Source: Ovis canadensis
Taxonomy: Eukaryota > Chordata > Mammalia > Artiodactyla > Bovidae
NCBI RefSeq assembly: GCF_042477335.2
Contig: NC_091255.1
Coordinates: 42,386,501-42,450,500 of the forward strand
Direction: 5' to 3'
Length of the DNA: 64,000 nucleotides
Shown here piece after piece: positions 22,494-37,100 of this stretch. The translations under genes and the position numbers were made by a program. How positions within the stretch are numbered: the stretch's first letter is position 1; every line of letters begins with the position of its first letter. The notes beneath the pieces were generated by a model that was given only the letters and a program-made list of their open reading frames with translations, ran no database searches and had not been told where the DNA came from.

Positions 22494-23327
22494 GCAGGCA
22501 CCAGCGGGGCCTGAGCTCAGGCGCGGCGGTTTGCCCAGGGAGCGCGCGGGAGGCGAGGCGGGCAGGGGCGTCGGGTGAGAAGGGGGCTCCACCTCCCGCC
22601 ACCCCCCGGCCCCCGCCGCTGCCGACCAGGGCTGGGGGAACCGTTGCAGTCCCGTGACCCCCGGGGCTCGGTGGAGGGGCGGCCTTCGTGGGGGCGCGTG
22701 GGAAAAGAACTGGAAGAGAGGAGGCCTGGAGTCAGCATTCCCCCACCCCCCACCGAGTCAAAGCATTTTCTCCTGGGCTTGCCCTCCCCAGGTGCCAGCA
22801 GTTTGCAGCTCATTGGACTCGGCGGCTGGTGAGAAATCTAGGGCGCGAGGTTGGGTGCAGCCTTCGTCTGGAAGGTGGCCTTCCACTTACTGACCCAAGA
22901 GGAATGAGGGCCTTAAGAGAACTCCCCCACCCCTCACCAACACACACCGAAAACCTGCCGCGCGGTGTCTTCACTCAAGAGGCGCTCACTTTTCTCCTTT
23001 CCTGGTTACCTGGTCTTTCCCAGCAAACGCCAGGTCTGGCTGTTGGTCCCCATCCCGCAGGCAGGGAACTTAGTAGGTCCTGAGGCTCACTTGGCTGGCA
23101 TCGCATCTTCCCCCACCCCCAACCCCAGGCTGCATCCAAGCTTCACCCCTTAATCCACGGCCTCTGTGGACCGTCCTCCTGCCAGTTAACAGTTAGGAGT
23201 GATGGGGTTTTCATGACTCCAAGACTTTCCAAACGATCCCCAAAGTCAAGGAGAAGGGCATGTTCATTAGAATCTCATCTTTTTGAGATGGGTCCACCCG
23301 GAATCTTCTGGATATACGCAAGTAAGT
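22494..23327. other. Upstream flank of the SLC47 relic
   Basis: GC-rich near the relic, then ordinary sequence. No exon of another gene is recognisable on either strand. Confidence 0.4.
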
Positions 23328-23534
23328 AAGTGTTAGTCTCCCAGTCATCCCTGACTCTTTGCTACCCCATGGACTGCAGCCCACCAGACTCTTCTGTCAA
23401 TGAGATTTTCCAGGCAAGAGTACTGGAGTGGGTTACCATTTCCTTCTCCAGATGATCTTCCCGACCCAGGGATCGAACCCAGGTTTCCTGCACTGCAGGC
23501 AGATTCTTTACCGACTGAGCTACAAGGGAAGCCA
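23328..23534 (-). mobile_element. Bov-tA SINE
   Basis: A full-length antisense copy ending gagctacaagggaagcc. Confidence 0.9.
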
Positions 23535-23600
23535 GCCAATAAAAGCCTGTGCCTTTTCTAAGATGAGAACCACCCAAACAATAGGGCCTGTCCAGGATGT

Positions 23601-23813
23601 GGTGTAGTCACTTAGTCCTGTCCAACTCTTTGAGACCCCATGGGCTGTAGCCTGCCATGCTCCTCTGTCCATGGAATTCTTTAGGCAAGAATACTGGAGT
23701 GGACTGCCATTTCCTTCTCCAAGGAATCCCACCCTTGGGATCCCAGCCAGGGATCGAACCAGGTCTCCTGCATTTCAGGCAGAGTCTTTACTGTCTGAGC
23801 CACAAAGGAAGCC
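23601..23813 (-). mobile_element. Bov-tA SINE
   Basis: A second antisense copy 66 bases from the previous one, ending gagccacaaaggaagcc; the two form a direct pair. Confidence 0.9.
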
Positions 23814-23995
23814 GTTCTGGGATGTAACCTTCCCCTCTCCTAGAACACTCTTCATTTTTGCTGCTTTTCAGCTTTTTCAGCCCTTCTTTCTGTCAACATA
23901 GGAAAGGGTCTGATTTCTCCTTCCAGTTTGCCTGAATTAGCTTTTTGAACCCTGTATTTCTGTCGGTTGTCCACCACTTTAGAAAAACCAAGTGC

Positions 23996-24270
23996 TGGGA
24001 CTACCCTGGTGGTCCAGTGGTTCAGAATCTACCTGCCAATGCAGGGGACACGGGTTCAATCCTTGGTCTGAGAGGATCCCACATGTCTTGGGGCAACTAA
24101 CCCTGAGTACCTCAGCTACTGAAGTCTGTGTGCCCTAGAGCCCGTGCTCCACAACAAGAGAAACTGCCGCAATGAGAGTAGCCCCGCAACCAGAGTAGAC
24201 CCCACTCACCGCAGCTAAGCCTGAGCAGCAACAAAGACCCAGCACAGCTAATAAAGAAATAAAAAAACAA
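23996..24270 (+). mobile_element. CHR-type SINE, long form
   Basis: From gggactaccctggtggtcca to ataaagaaataaaaaaac, about 600 bases past the SLC47A1 stop and probably near its 3' UTR end. Confidence 0.88.
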
Positions 24271-24874
24271 AGTGCAGGTCCCTCATTTCCCTCCCCACTG
24301 CCTCCCCCCACCCCCGCCACAACATATGGGTCCAAACCAATGATCAGACAGGCCCTGAATACGAGGCAAGCTAACTGATGCCACCTGACTCCTTTCTTCT
24401 CGGTAATCTGTCTTCTCCCCATTAGTTTCTTAAGCACATCCACCACCCTTGGTACCTGAGATCTGAAGTCCAAAGGAATATTAACAAAGATCGTTTCCCA
24501 CTGAATAATAATCTAAGGCATGAGGAAGATATATTGTAAAATATATTTTAAATAATTCAAATAGTAAGAATCTTTAAGTGCTCAGTATATAGGTTTGTAG
24601 CTTAAGAAACAGTAAGCAGAAGAAACATCAAAGTCCTACATGATGCGGCCAGTACACAGTGGTCCTTGGTGGAAGGATGGTGGGTGTAATCTCCCCAATG
24701 TTGCCTTGGACTCACGCATACTCTTTACCTTCGTTCGTTTTCTTCATCAGAAATGTATCTTGGAACTGTCAGTTCTTGGCATCCATGAGCACAGCTTAGT
24801 AACAGTTGGGCCAATGAATTTCTGTTTAAGCTCAGAAGCATCCCTTGGCCTGACTTTCTCTCTCTCTTGCCATA
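24271..24874. other. Probable SLC47A1 3' UTR / downstream flank
   Basis: DNA immediately after the SLC47A1 stop. No clear minus-strand AATAAA was found, so transcript end is unresolved. Confidence 0.35.
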
Positions 24875-25101
24875 TCACGGAACTCGGACATAGACTTTCA
24901 CTAAAATCCCCACCAGTAAGATGACAAGGACAGCCAGGAGCAGGAGCCCCCGCCGCAGCACCAGCTGTCTCCCGGACAACCTCCACGCGGCCCTGGGATG
25001 AACTTCGAGATACTCTTCTTGGCGCATCTGCTGATCCGACTGAGTCTCCTCTTTCTGTCCAACATCTCTTATCAACATTCCTCCACGATTTTCAGGGCCC
25101 A
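24875..25101 (-). CDS. SLC47A1: SLC47A1 exon 17 (residues 495-569), stop codon
   Basis: After acceptor CCCTCCAG it encodes [12 protein letters not shown], then [20 protein letters not shown] and the C-terminus KVYVRVP, stopping at TGA (24875-24877). The SDQQMRQEE and QLVLRRG blocks match human MATE1. I found no clear minus-strand AATAAA within about 1 kb downstream, so the end of the 3' UTR is not assigned. Confidence 0.96.
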
Positions 25102-28100
25102 CTGGAGGGGAAAATGAACTCAGCACCTTAAAAGGATATTTTTCATCTGTATAAAAGGAAAAGCACGGATGCAGTACCAGCTGGGAGAATGATAATTCGG
25201 GAAGCAGTTGCTTCCTGACCATGGAGAATAAAGAAAATCCTGACTCAGGTGTTGTCCACGAACCCACAGACACTGACTAGATCCTGCTGGGGTCAGCAGG
25301 GGCTCTGCCCCATTGCGTACAAAGCCATGTAAGGTAGCTCTTTAGGTTAAGAGTTTTTGTTGTTGTTTAGCTGCTAAGTCATGTCTGGCTCTTTGCAACC
25401 CCATGGACTATAGCCTGCCAGGCTCCTCTGTCCATGGGATTTTCCAGGCAAGAATACTGGAGTGGGTTGCCATTTCCACCTCCAGGGGATCTTCCCAACC
25501 CAGGGATCAAACCTCCTGCACTGGCAGGTGGATTCTTTACCACTGGGCCACCAGGGAAGCCCTAGTTTAACAGGCTTTAGGGGAAATGTTCAAGGGGCCA
25601 GCACCCATCAAACTAGCATCTCAGAAAGAAAATAAGGTCATTGAAGGAAAGGATGACCTCAGAGGTGATTCAAGAGTGTTCACAGCACGTTGGCGGGGGA
25701 GATGCAAGCCTTCCCATCAGAGGACCCTCAAAGAACCAGGCAGGATAGTGACCCAGACCTAGATTTGGTCTCATGACACTTCAGAAGAGGAACAGTAAGG
25801 AAAATACCCTAAATGCTTGCACCAGTATCAAACTGGTCACCTGCAACTCTTAATCATCTATGGCAGCCTGTGAGTCAGCAATTAAAGCAAACAAACGTCA
25901 ACTGTTGACCTGAAACTGGATGTATTTCCCTATTTAAATGGGAGCTCAGCACAGCAAATCTAGTTGTGAACACCTAGAGGGCCCTTTCCAAGAGCAGAGG
26001 CAGATGTCTCATACCTGGGCAAAGCGGGTCCTGAGGGAGCGTGGCCGTGCCGTTCCCGGCCATTCTTCGCTTCAGATTGGCGTGTTCCTGAGCCTAGGAG
26101 AGGAGACGCGTCAGTCCACAGGCTCCATCACAGTGCGGCCACACGCCTGGCCTGACCCTCGTTGAAGAAAAACCCAGCCATTTTCTCTCACTGACAGGTA
26201 ACACAGGAGCCTCTCCAGTTAACAAGCATGGAATCCTCTTTTCTAATGATTGACGTGGGGCCAGTGCATGGGGAAGGTTGGCTGGAAAAAAGACGAGGCA
26301 AGTCGGGGACCAACTGTAGGATTCTCCCTTCCCCTTCCTTCATTCGTTTTCTCTATCACCTACTTAACATGCTGCCCTGATCCTAGAAAGTTCATAGAGA
26401 AAGATGCCCACGGGTATCTTAATGAAACTTTGTTGTTCAGTGGGTGTCATGTCTGACTTTGCAACCCCGTTGTCCTGTTGCAGCCAGACAAACAGGATAT
26501 AGTTGCTGGCACCCCCACCTTTCTCTCCACTTCTAAATCTTGTCCTGAAATGGGCTGTTCAGGAGCAAGGCAGAAGTCTAACATAGGACCCAGGGAGGAA
26601 AAGACCCTCTGTTCTTCTACTGAATGAATAAACAAAGGGGAACAGATGTCCTTCACACCTGAGTTAATAAGCCCAGTTAAAACAGCAATGATATATACTC
26701 AATATTTTGTATTAGGGAAAAGAATCTGAAAAACAAAAGGGGCTTCCTTGGCGGTCATGGTTAGGATGTTGCACTTCCACTGCACAGGGTATGGGTTCAA
26801 TCCCTGGTCAGGGAACGAAGATACCACATGCCATGTGGTGTGGACAAAAAATAAAAATACTTTTCAGACTGAAAGAGTATATATATATCTGTCTGCGTGT
26901 GTATAAATGTGTCACTGTGCTGTACACCTGAAACTCACATGACCTTGTAAATCAACTACACTTCAATAAAATAAAACAATGATAAAAAGGTAGCATTTAT
27001 AATAATAATAAAACCTTCCAAAATAAGGCAAAGAAAGGCGAAGCTTGTTCTGTGTGTTTTCCAGGGCAGGACAGCAGCGTCTATGGTTACCTGCTGGCAG
27101 GCTTCTTTCCAGTTTAGCCGGGCAATGAAGCCGAGAAAACATGCAGCCTGAGAGATGGTACAGATGGTGATTCCTGACCACAGACCTGGAGGTGGGGATC
27201 ATTAACAGAAGTTAACTCGGTGGAAAGCCAGCTGCCCTGGGGAGCGTGTTTCTCCTAAATCACTTCTGAGAATCTGTTCTTACAGCAGAGGAGGGGCCCA
27301 CAGAGAGCCAGAAACCTCCACCCTGCTCACTCTTGATTTCCAGGAAGCCCAGAACCCTGAGGCCACTCCTGGGTCTGTGGATCTCTGAACAAATATCTGG
27401 AGGCTGTTTTTGGCCTTTGTGACCATAATGCTTGGCTATTAGGAAAAGTGAATATTTCAGGACAAAGTGCTTTCTAACAGCACCTCCAAACTCCCAATAC
27501 CTTGTACCATCTTCCTCAACCAAGCGGACTCTACAAACTCTGCCACTCTACAACTGCAGACGTCAGGAATTCCCTGGCAGTTCAGGTGCTAAGACTCCGC
27601 GCTTTCACCCAAAAACCCTGCCCCAGACACTCACACAGAACCCAGAGGGGAACCTGAGTGACGAGGGTTCTGGCCAAGAGTGAACCCACAGCAGAGTCAG
27701 AAACTCCAAGCTGTGAGAGACTAAATATCCAAGCTGACGGTGGTCTCAGTAGTCAGACCTTATACAAAAATAGATCTCCGACCCACAGTCTAAAGCAATC
27801 TGTCTAGGAAGCCAACCCCTTACCCATAACTGACAGCAGAGAAGCCAGTCTGCTTCACGTCAGACTCCTGAGAGGCCAGATCATTCTTTAGGGATAAGCT
27901 AAATAGTTTCTGCAATAACTGACACAGAATATCCAAGCTTTGACCTGTAACTAACAGCCTCCTTAACTTCTGTCCCGGTTTCCCGCTTAAGACCACCCAG
28001 AGAAAAGCAAATGTGCCCCCTGACCAGGCACAAAGGATACCCCACTTCTGGGCCTCCCCTTTGCCCCACCATGGCTCCCTCCCCCTCCCATGCCACCTGC

Positions 28101-31100
28101 CATGGCGTCTCCATCAAATTGTGCCACAGCCGGGCATGAAGAATCTTTGCTGGTCCCTGGTGGGTGGTCTGCGTTTATGTCTGTAGCCGGCTAGATCTGG
28201 GTAAGGTGAAGGGGGCAGGATGGGACTCATGATTTAAGGCTTGGGTGGCCAGAGCTCGTGCATGTTTTTCAACTCTGCTCCGTGGTATCCATCACCCCAC
28301 ATGGCACTTTACAGGTGTGATCAGCCTGATCTTTAGAACAGTCAACCTGTCACTCCTACAGTGGACCCAGTGAAAGCAAAGCCTTCCTCTTCTGAAAATT
28401 CCCACTCCACAGAAACCACAAGCTCCTCTGACCATCTTAAACATTAGATAACCACCTACATGTGTGTGTGCATGCTAAGTCGCTTCTGACTGTGCGACTC
28501 CATGGACTCTAGCCCACCAGGCTCCTCTGTCCATGAGATTCTTCAGGCAAGAATACTGGAGTGGGTTGCCATGTCCTCCTAAAGGGGATCTTCCTGACCC
28601 AGGGATTGAACTTGTCTCTCTTGTATCTCCTGCATTGGCAGTGGGTTCTTTACCACTAACACTAGCTGGGAAGCCCATAACCAGCTACCTCCAGCTGTAT
28701 TTTGAAAGCTAGGAGTTAAATTTCCAAGGATTTCACTATACTATTGAAAAGATTCCTGTTTGACTCAAGGAGGAATGCTGAAACGGGATGGTTATCAGGA
28801 TTCTCTGGGCAGGACCCGGGAAAGTGATGTTGGGAAAGCCTCAGGGACTTAGGATGGCCATTGTGATTTTCTGGCCTTGCCCGTGAGAACCTGTAGCTCC
28901 TGACACTTCTCAGGGCTCCTGGTGTAGGTGGACAGCACGTCCTGCCAGAGGGGATGCGAGTTTCAACACCAGTTGGTACAGAAAGTGTCCACTGTCTTCT
29001 CACAGAGCCCTCACTTCCTCAGAGTCCCCAGCTTTTAAAAAAAAATTATTGATTTTTATTTATTTGGCTACACTGGGTCTTAATTGCAGCAGGTGGGATC
29101 TAGTTCCCCAACCAGAAATCAAACCCAGGCCCCCTGCATTGGGAGCAAGGAGTCCTATCCACTGGACCCCCAGGGAAGTTCCCCCTGTTTTTTATATATG
29201 GATCAATATATAACATTATATTATTTCCAGTGTATGACATCATGATTCAATATTTGTATGTATTGTGAAATGACCACCTCCATAAATTCAATTAACATCC
29301 ATCACCTTACATAGCTACACCATTTTTTTTTTTTTTTTGCTTATGATGAGAACTTTTAAGATCTGCTCTCAGCAATTTTCAAATATACAATATGGTATTA
29401 TTAACTACAGGCTTCCCAGGTGGCACAGCGGTAAAGAATCCACCAGCAAAGCAGGAGACGCAGGTTTAATCCCTCCCTGGGTTGGGAAGATCCCCTGGAG
29501 GAGGAAATAGCAACCCACCCCAGTATTCTTGCCTGGGAAATCCTATGGACAGAGGTGCCTGGTGGGCTGCAGTCCATGGGGTTGCAGAGAATTGGACAAG
29601 ACAGAGTGATGGAGCGACTGTCACCATGCTGTAGTCACACCCCCACACCCCTAGGACTTATTTTCCAACTGCAAGTTTGCACCCTAACATTTTTTTAGGG
29701 TGATTCTCACCTCTCTCTCTGCTGTACACTCTGTAGGTGAGCTTTTGTTAAATGGCAGAGTGGGCCTAGTACAGCCCTTGGGATGTAGATCTATACTTCA
29801 AAGTGAATTCCTATAATATTAATATTTTCCTTAGCTATGTCACTGGCAAACCCCCAAATATGAATAATGCCAGGAATTCTCTGGAGGTCCAGTGATTAGC
29901 ATTTGGCACTTTCACTGCCAACAGCCCAGGTTCAATCCCTGGTCGGGGAACTAAGATCTCACAAACTGCCAGAAAATAAGATTTAAAATGACTTTCAAAA
30001 ATATGAATAAGGCCAGAAACTCAGAATAAATAATTTTCTACACCAATGAAGTTTGCCTTGGCAACTCCATTCTTTGAACATCTCCCATACTTTTCATTAA
30101 AATATTATTGAATGAGAAAAATGTGCAACATAGGAGACACGTTGATCTGAAAGCTGAGTCTGTATCAGATGACGCCTCCGCCTCTGAGCTGGCCAAGAGC
30201 TGAGGGATACCGATGAGCATTGTCTCCACTGCACCCAGCTAGTGTGCTCAGGTTTTAATGTAATCACGTATTAACGCTGATGTACGCCCTAGTATTATTT
30301 TAGAAATCAAAACTGGGCAGTCACCCGTTTCTCTGTTCTTTTAAAGCCGCGTCTCAAAATCTGTCTCCGAGCTCTGACAGCCACCTCCCAGGCCGTGATC
30401 CCGGCTCTTCCTGCTCTGGGGGGAGGCTTACCCAGCAGTCCAAGCCCAGCAGCAAACATGAGGGAGATCCCGATGGGAAGACCGAGCACGTAGTACCCGA
30501 CGGCGTTGATGATGGCGCCTGCCTTCTGGTTCCCAGTGCCTCGCAGGATGCCTCCACAGGTGCACTGCGGGTGGACGCCAGTCGTATGAACACGGCTCAT
30601 GCTGCCCCACGACGCCCACCCCAGCACCCCCCACCTCAGGGGACTCTGCCTCAAGTCCAGGACCTCGTGAAGTGGACGTGAGAGGAATATCCCACCTCCC
30701 CGGCCTCTCTTCTCCATTAAAATCTACCATCGTCAGCAGAAACTCGTGGCTCGTAAAGGCGGCTGAGGAGGTACCGCACAGTACTCACAGCCAGCCCTTC
30801 GAAGAGATGTGAAACCGCGTAAATCGGGACCACCTGGGCCACCAGCGAGATGATCTCTCTGTTAGGAGAACAAAGCAGAGCATGACTGGGAGGCAGACGG
30901 AGGCAGAGAGGAGGGCAGTGTGGTTCCTGGTGACCGTGATTCTGACCGCCAGGCAGGGCTCCGCCTCCGTGTGTGGCTAACAGGCTCAGGTGTCCCACCA
31001 ACATCCTTTTCAGGGAGTCTTACCTTGTTTTGGTCTGCAGTGGAAACTACTGTATGCAGTATCTCAAGACTTTTAGAAAACACATAGTCCCTGTGGTCAA

Positions 31101-34100
31101 CACAAACAGTTCAACCAAATGATTTCACTAAAAAAGAGTGCATATATGTACACACGTAGCTGATTCACTTAGCTGTACACCTGAAATCTAACACACCACT
31201 ATAAATCAGCTAGACTCCCAATAAAACTAAAATGAAAGTCAATCAAATGATTCTGTACTCCTCTCCTGCACCCCCCAAAATAAAATGGGGGTTATAGAGC
31301 CATCCTCCTTTTCACAAAACTCCATGTCCCCTCCAAGTGTCTGAGTGACGCACAACAGGATAAGGGTCAGGCTCCCTCCAGGGAACCAGGCTGGCAAGTC
31401 CTAAAGGCCACAGATAGAGTTTACAGAGCTGGCCTTGACCCTCACCTCTACAGCTAGAGACAGAGAGACACTGCCAGGGGCCGGAATGGCCGAGTATTCC
31501 CAATTCCTTCAGGTGGTTAACGAAGAAACATACAATGTTGTCTGGCAGTAAATGTTGGTTGAATGAATAAATAATTAAGAAATCCAGCACAGAACAGGAT
31601 GGCCACCCTTCCCTGCCAAACAAGGACAGAAGTACAGCTCTCTTATTCGAATGTTATTTTGCTTTTTGAATAGGTAACATATGCCAATGGTTAAAAGAAA
31701 TTAAACAACATGAAAAACATATGGAGGAAAATCTTATTTCCATTCCTTGCCCAGTCCTCCCGTGACCTGTCCCCAAACCAAGGAACAGTTCTGGGTACTG
31801 TATTTGTCCAGTGCTCATGAAAGTAAAAGCAAGGACAAATATATATTCTTCTTTCCCCTTATGGACTTGATGTATGGTTTCATGTTCTGACATTCTCTCT
31901 GTGGTGTTCTGTGCCTTGATTTTTCTGCCTCGTGTGTTACATTCACTTTTTAAAATCCAAATATTTATTTTGGCTGTGCTGGGTCCTTGTTGCTGTGTGG
32001 GCTTCGCTCTAGTTGCGGCGAGCAGGGGCCACCCTTCCTTACGGTGGCGGAGCTTCTCACTGCAGTGGCTTCTGTTGCAGAGCACGGGCTCTAGGTCTCG
32101 TGGGCTTGGTGGTCGTGGCTCCCAGGCTCCAGAGCACAGGCTCAGTAATCGCGGTGCACGGACTTACTTGCTCCACGGCAAGTGGGATCTTCCCGGACCA
32201 GGGATCAAACTTGTGTCTCCTGACGTGGCAGATGGACTTTCCACCACTGAGCCACTAGGGAAGCCCCTATATTCATATTCCATCAGCATATATTATTTTT
32301 AATATGCTGCTGAATCCTATCTACTCATATTTTATTTTGGATTTTAAAATCGACATTAATTAGGAAGATTGGCCTGTGGATTGCTTTCTTTTTTCATGTG
32401 AAAACTTCGTCAGCTTCGGTACCGACACACTCGCTTCCTAAACAGAATGAGGAAATTTTCCTTTTTCTGGAACAGTTAAGGCAGCATTGGGATTACCTAC
32501 GTCTTAAAGATTTCATAGAATTCTCCTTTGAAACCCTCTGGAGCTGGTGCTTTTATTTTCATTTTTAAAATTTTTGGCCATACTGCGAGGCATGTGGGAT
32601 CTAGCTCCCCAACCAGGGACTGAACCCAGGACCCCTTCAGTGGAAGCACAGTCTTAACCACTGGACCACCAGGGAAGTCCCTGGAGTTGGTGCTTTTTAA
32701 ATATATATGTATATACTTTATTTATTTATTTATTTGGCTGCACTGGGTCTTAGTTGTGGCATTCAGGATCTCTTAGTCACAGCATGTGAGATCTAGTTCC
32801 CTGACCAGGGATAGAACCCAGGCCCCCTGCATTGGGAGCTTGGAGTCTTAGCCACTGGACTACCAGGGAAGTCCCCTGGTACTTTAAAAATAACAATTTC
32901 TTATTTCTAAACAAATTGATCTATTTAGACCTATGTTTTCTAGAATAATTTCTTAATTAGAATTTTTTGTAATTTGTATTGAAGCACAGTTGATTTACAA
33001 TGTTGTGTTAGTTTCAGGTGTTAGCACAGGGATTCAGTTATACACATACATATGTATATACTTTTTCAGATTATTTTCCCTTATAGGTTATTACAAAATA
33101 TTGAGTATAATTCTGTGCTATACAGTAGGTCCTTGTTGGTAGCATAAGTTTTGAGAAATTATTTCCCCAGATTTTATATATGCTTGCAAAAGTTGTGCAA
33201 ACTAGTCTCTTCCGCTTTAAGAAAACCATGGCTTTTCAGTAATTTCCCCGTTTCTGACTGCATAGAGGTGCACACTGCCTTTCTGCCCTTTGTTTGGGTC
33301 AGGCATCTGTGTCAACCTCAGAATGTGTCATTAGTTCTGCCAGTTTCAGCTGAGCTTGGCCATATCACAAATAATTTGATTTTGTGAGTTTTCTATGTCT
33401 CCTAATTCCATCAAAAATCCCATTGGTGGGCCTCTTGTTTTTCACTCTATTCCCTGCTCTATTTAAGTTTCCAAAAGTGCACAGATTGAGAATCAAACTT
33501 CCTACCAGGTCCTGCTGAAGCCATCCTGCAAGACAGACTTCTGATCAAGTGAATAAGCTGAGCATGATCTCTGGCTACATCTGACTCACGCTGATGTGAG
33601 GGATATTCTAACATTTCACAGCAAAACGGCAAAGGCTGAAAGGTGACAACCCACCACCAGAAGTCAAAAGACAGATTCCTGAGGAATAGCCTGAGGGTCA
33701 GTTCCGTCCACACCACCTGCTTTGTGAATCTAGGAGGGAGGGGTCAATTCTGCATTTTGTAACTGCTGACAAAAGAACCCCAGGTTATGGACTCCCTGGT
33801 GGTCCAGTGGTTAAGACTCTGCACTCCCAATGCAGGGGGTGTGGGTTCGATCCCAGGTTGGGGAACTAAGATCCCACATGTCACATGGTTCAGCAAAAAT
33901 AAGTAAAAAGAAGCCCAAGGAAGGGGTAACAGAACAATATAGCCACCAAGTCAGCATGCACTGTGGCCTCATGGACGAAAGCTATCAAACCAACTTAATG
34001 GGATCTGCAGAGCACGGGGGACTTTGCTGGTGCAAGAGTTCTTCAGTGATTGATAATGTGATGTGTGGAGACAGCTCAGGGGTGAGAGTTCCACTTCAGT

Positions 34101-37100
34101 TCAGATGGACAAACAAGACTATTGCCAGCCAAGCACTTGGGCAGCTTCTGGGCCACCGAGATGACTCGTGTTGTTGGGAAGGAAGTATTTCAGTGAAGAT
34201 GGAGGCAGTGGTGCCCAAAAAGAGTTACCATCTTTAAAAGATGTGAGTACTCCACTAGCAGAAATGTACACCACCACCCATGCCCACTGACTCGGCTTCT
34301 AGCTTATTAATTAGTTCCTACATCCTATCCGTTCTTGCCAGGTAACAACTGCGTGTCTGATCTTGGAGGTGACTCAGGCTCCCCTCCAAGATGCAACCAC
34401 CCAGGAGGCCCAGTGTGAAAGCAGCTCCCACTGACCATCTCTGCTGCAGATTTACATCCCAGGGAAACCTCCACACTCACCGGTCCTTGGTGAAAACGTA
34501 ACCCACGACATCCTTGCAGCCTAACAACAGGACACAAAAGATGACAGCAAAGAGCCCTGGAGGTCAGATGGCAGGAGAAGCACTCGGTGAGAAAGGGAGT
34601 CTGCAGGGAAGGCGTGGGGGCTGTGGGCGCGTCCCCGAGTCTAGGCACCTGTGACCAGCAGGGCGACGGCGGAGGACGTCTTGGCCTGCTCGATGTCCCC
34701 GGCCCCCAGTGCATTCCCCACCCGGACGCTGGCGGCCACGCTGAAGCCTGTGGGGACCTGAAATGAGGAGGGAACCTGACGGTGATGCTGAGAATCAGTC
34801 CTCCAGTCAGTCCTACACACACACGCACACGCACACCTATGCACACCTTGGTCCTTCCCACACCACGGGCGCTCTGTTCCCACCTCCCAGCTGCATTTCT
34901 AAGGTGACACTTGGGGAGGACAAAGCCCTTCAGAATGTCCAGCTGATGCTTTCAGTAAAAGAGAGTCAAAGGGAAGCCTTTGATGACCAGGGTTCTCCAG
35001 AGCATCAGCACCCTCTTCCTTCTTCTGGCCGAACAACATCCTGCCCACGCATGGAGTCCACTCAGCCATCCCTGGGCACATGCCTGGGCATGTGGGACAC
35101 TGCCATCTCTTGGCAATCATGAACTGCTAGGAACTGCCAGGAACTTCAGTACAAACATCTGTTTTCATTCCTTGGGGGTCTAACCTACAAGTGTCACCGA
35201 GTATCCAGAGGCAACAGAGGCAGGCGGGAATGGAGTTCAGCCCCTCCTTCCTGCAGCACCGTCACCTTTATCCCCCACCTGTCCCCACCGCATCTGTGTT
35301 ATGAAACAGGAAAAGAGTCGGCATGTTTGACAAGCGTGCCATCAAACCGAGTCCTTCGGATTGGGACTGCGTTAGGAGTCGGAGGACCGGCGGCGACCCA
35401 GTCCTCTGGACCATCTCCCCAAGGCCCTCCAGCTCACAGGGAACACCCCCTGCCACACCAGAAGGACCCTCCCAGGCTTCAGGGTGAAATGTGCCCTTCA
35501 GGAATCATTTCACAACCTGTATGCGCTGAACGCCTGTGCTCAGCACTCTTTAGAGGGAAGCACACAGCCCCGCCCCAGGACGGGCTCATATGCTCACCAT
35601 GTACACGATGACGGCCAGCTCATATGCGATGGACTGGGCTCCCAGCTCTACCATGCCGAGGACACCTGCGGGAGAGGGATGCGTGACCGCGTGCTTCCCA
35701 TGGGCCCTGGCTGTCCCCAAGCCACCACCGGCTGGCTCCACGCTGACCGCTCAGGAAGCTTCCGATCTCGTAGGCCCACCACTCGATGCACAGCATCAGC
35801 ATGCTGGGGATGGCCAGGCGGAAGAAGGGGCCCCAGTCCTGCAGGCACTCCCAGGACCAGCCTGCAGGCAGGACACAGATGCAGTCGGTTGCGACACAAA
35901 CGGCCACCGGGCAAGGGCTCGAGCCGAGACAGGAGTCGTGTCCAGGCAGGAGATAGGCAGCCTTTACCTCCCCAGGTGTCCTGGTGCAGCCTCTTGGCGA
36001 GGATGTACAGGAAGAGGAGGAGAGCCAAGGTGAACTGGGAGACCGTGTTTGCCAGTGCCGAGCCCCTGGGCAGAAGAGAACACGCTGAGGGGTGCCCCTC
36101 CTGCCCTGCTGGTGATACAGCAGCCCCGGGTCACCTCCTCCCGGAGCAGCATCCCCCCGCAGGGTCCAGAGCGGCCCAAGGAGGAGGGTCGGCATGGACA
36201 CCCCACCCTGCCCTGGAAATCCACAGGAGGCCGCCCCGCTCCCTGACCCAGGACTCCCTAGGACTCACATAACCCCAAGATGCATCTGATAGAGGAACAG
36301 GTAGTTGGTGAGGGCGTTGACCAGGTTGGCAGCCACGCCGGTCACCATCTGGGGCAGGACGATTCCCTGAAACGAGGGGCCGTGCTGGAGACCCATGGGG
36401 ACCACCGACTGCCACCCAAACAGGCGCCCTCATGGCCAGTAGGGCAGCTGTCATAGGCGTGCCCACGCTGCTGCTCCCATCCACCGGGCACTTCCTCCTC
36501 TGGGTTGGCCGGAAGGGCATCTTTTTGGCCACGGACACGCAGCAGGAGAGAGGGAAGCAGCGGAGAGGGAGGACAAGAGCCGGCTCGTGCACAGGAGCAG
36601 CGTGAACACGTCACCTTCCCCGGGCACCTGGACCAACGCTGAAGGTCGGGAACTAAGGGGACGCTATGACCCTGGGGTGGGGGACGGAGCCGAGCAGCTC
36701 CAGGCCTCCCACGTCTCTGACCGACTGAAGGCATGAGAGTGAAGCGACACGGGACCAGGGCTGACGTCTCTCCTCACAGCGTCAGGACAGAAAATGGACG
36801 CAGAGAAAGTCGGCTGTGACGAAGGCAGGAAGCACTGCTTCCCCCGACTGGAAGGGGCCGCCCACCGCAAGGGGTCACCTCACTGTACGACATCACCTTT
36901 CAGAGGAGCAGAGAGAGAAGATGTGGCGTGTATACACAATGGACGATGACTCGGCCATGGAAAAGAATGACATTTTGCCATTTGCAACAACATGGGTGGA
37001 CGTGGAAGGCATTATGCTCAGTGAATTAAGTCAGAGAAAGACAAATACTGCATGCTTTCGCTTATGTATGGAATTTTAAAAATAAAACAGACTAGTGAAT

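Larger units (their letters stand above)
22050..22720. promoter_or_regulatory. GC- and CpG-rich 5' end of the SLC47 relic
   Basis: This block is GC-rich with many CG dinucleotides and overlaps relic exons 1 and 2 and about 230 bases upstream. It looks like the remnant of the paralogue's CpG-island promoter. Whether it still fires cannot be told from sequence. Confidence 0.6.

Noticed and set aside
33790-33905. tRNA gene(s) suggested by A/B-box-like motifs such as ggttcgatccc
   Set aside because: These are heads of tRNA-Glu-derived SINEs, repeated dozens of times in the window with A-rich tails; none has a clean cloverleaf.
33830-34237. 135-codon plus-strand frame in intron 12
   Set aside because: It starts inside a CHR-type SINE and has no recognisable domain.
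35484-36272. 262-codon plus-strand open frame
   Set aside because: It lies antisense to SLC47A1 exons 8-10 and their short introns; GC-rich coding exons leave such shadows. No domain seen.
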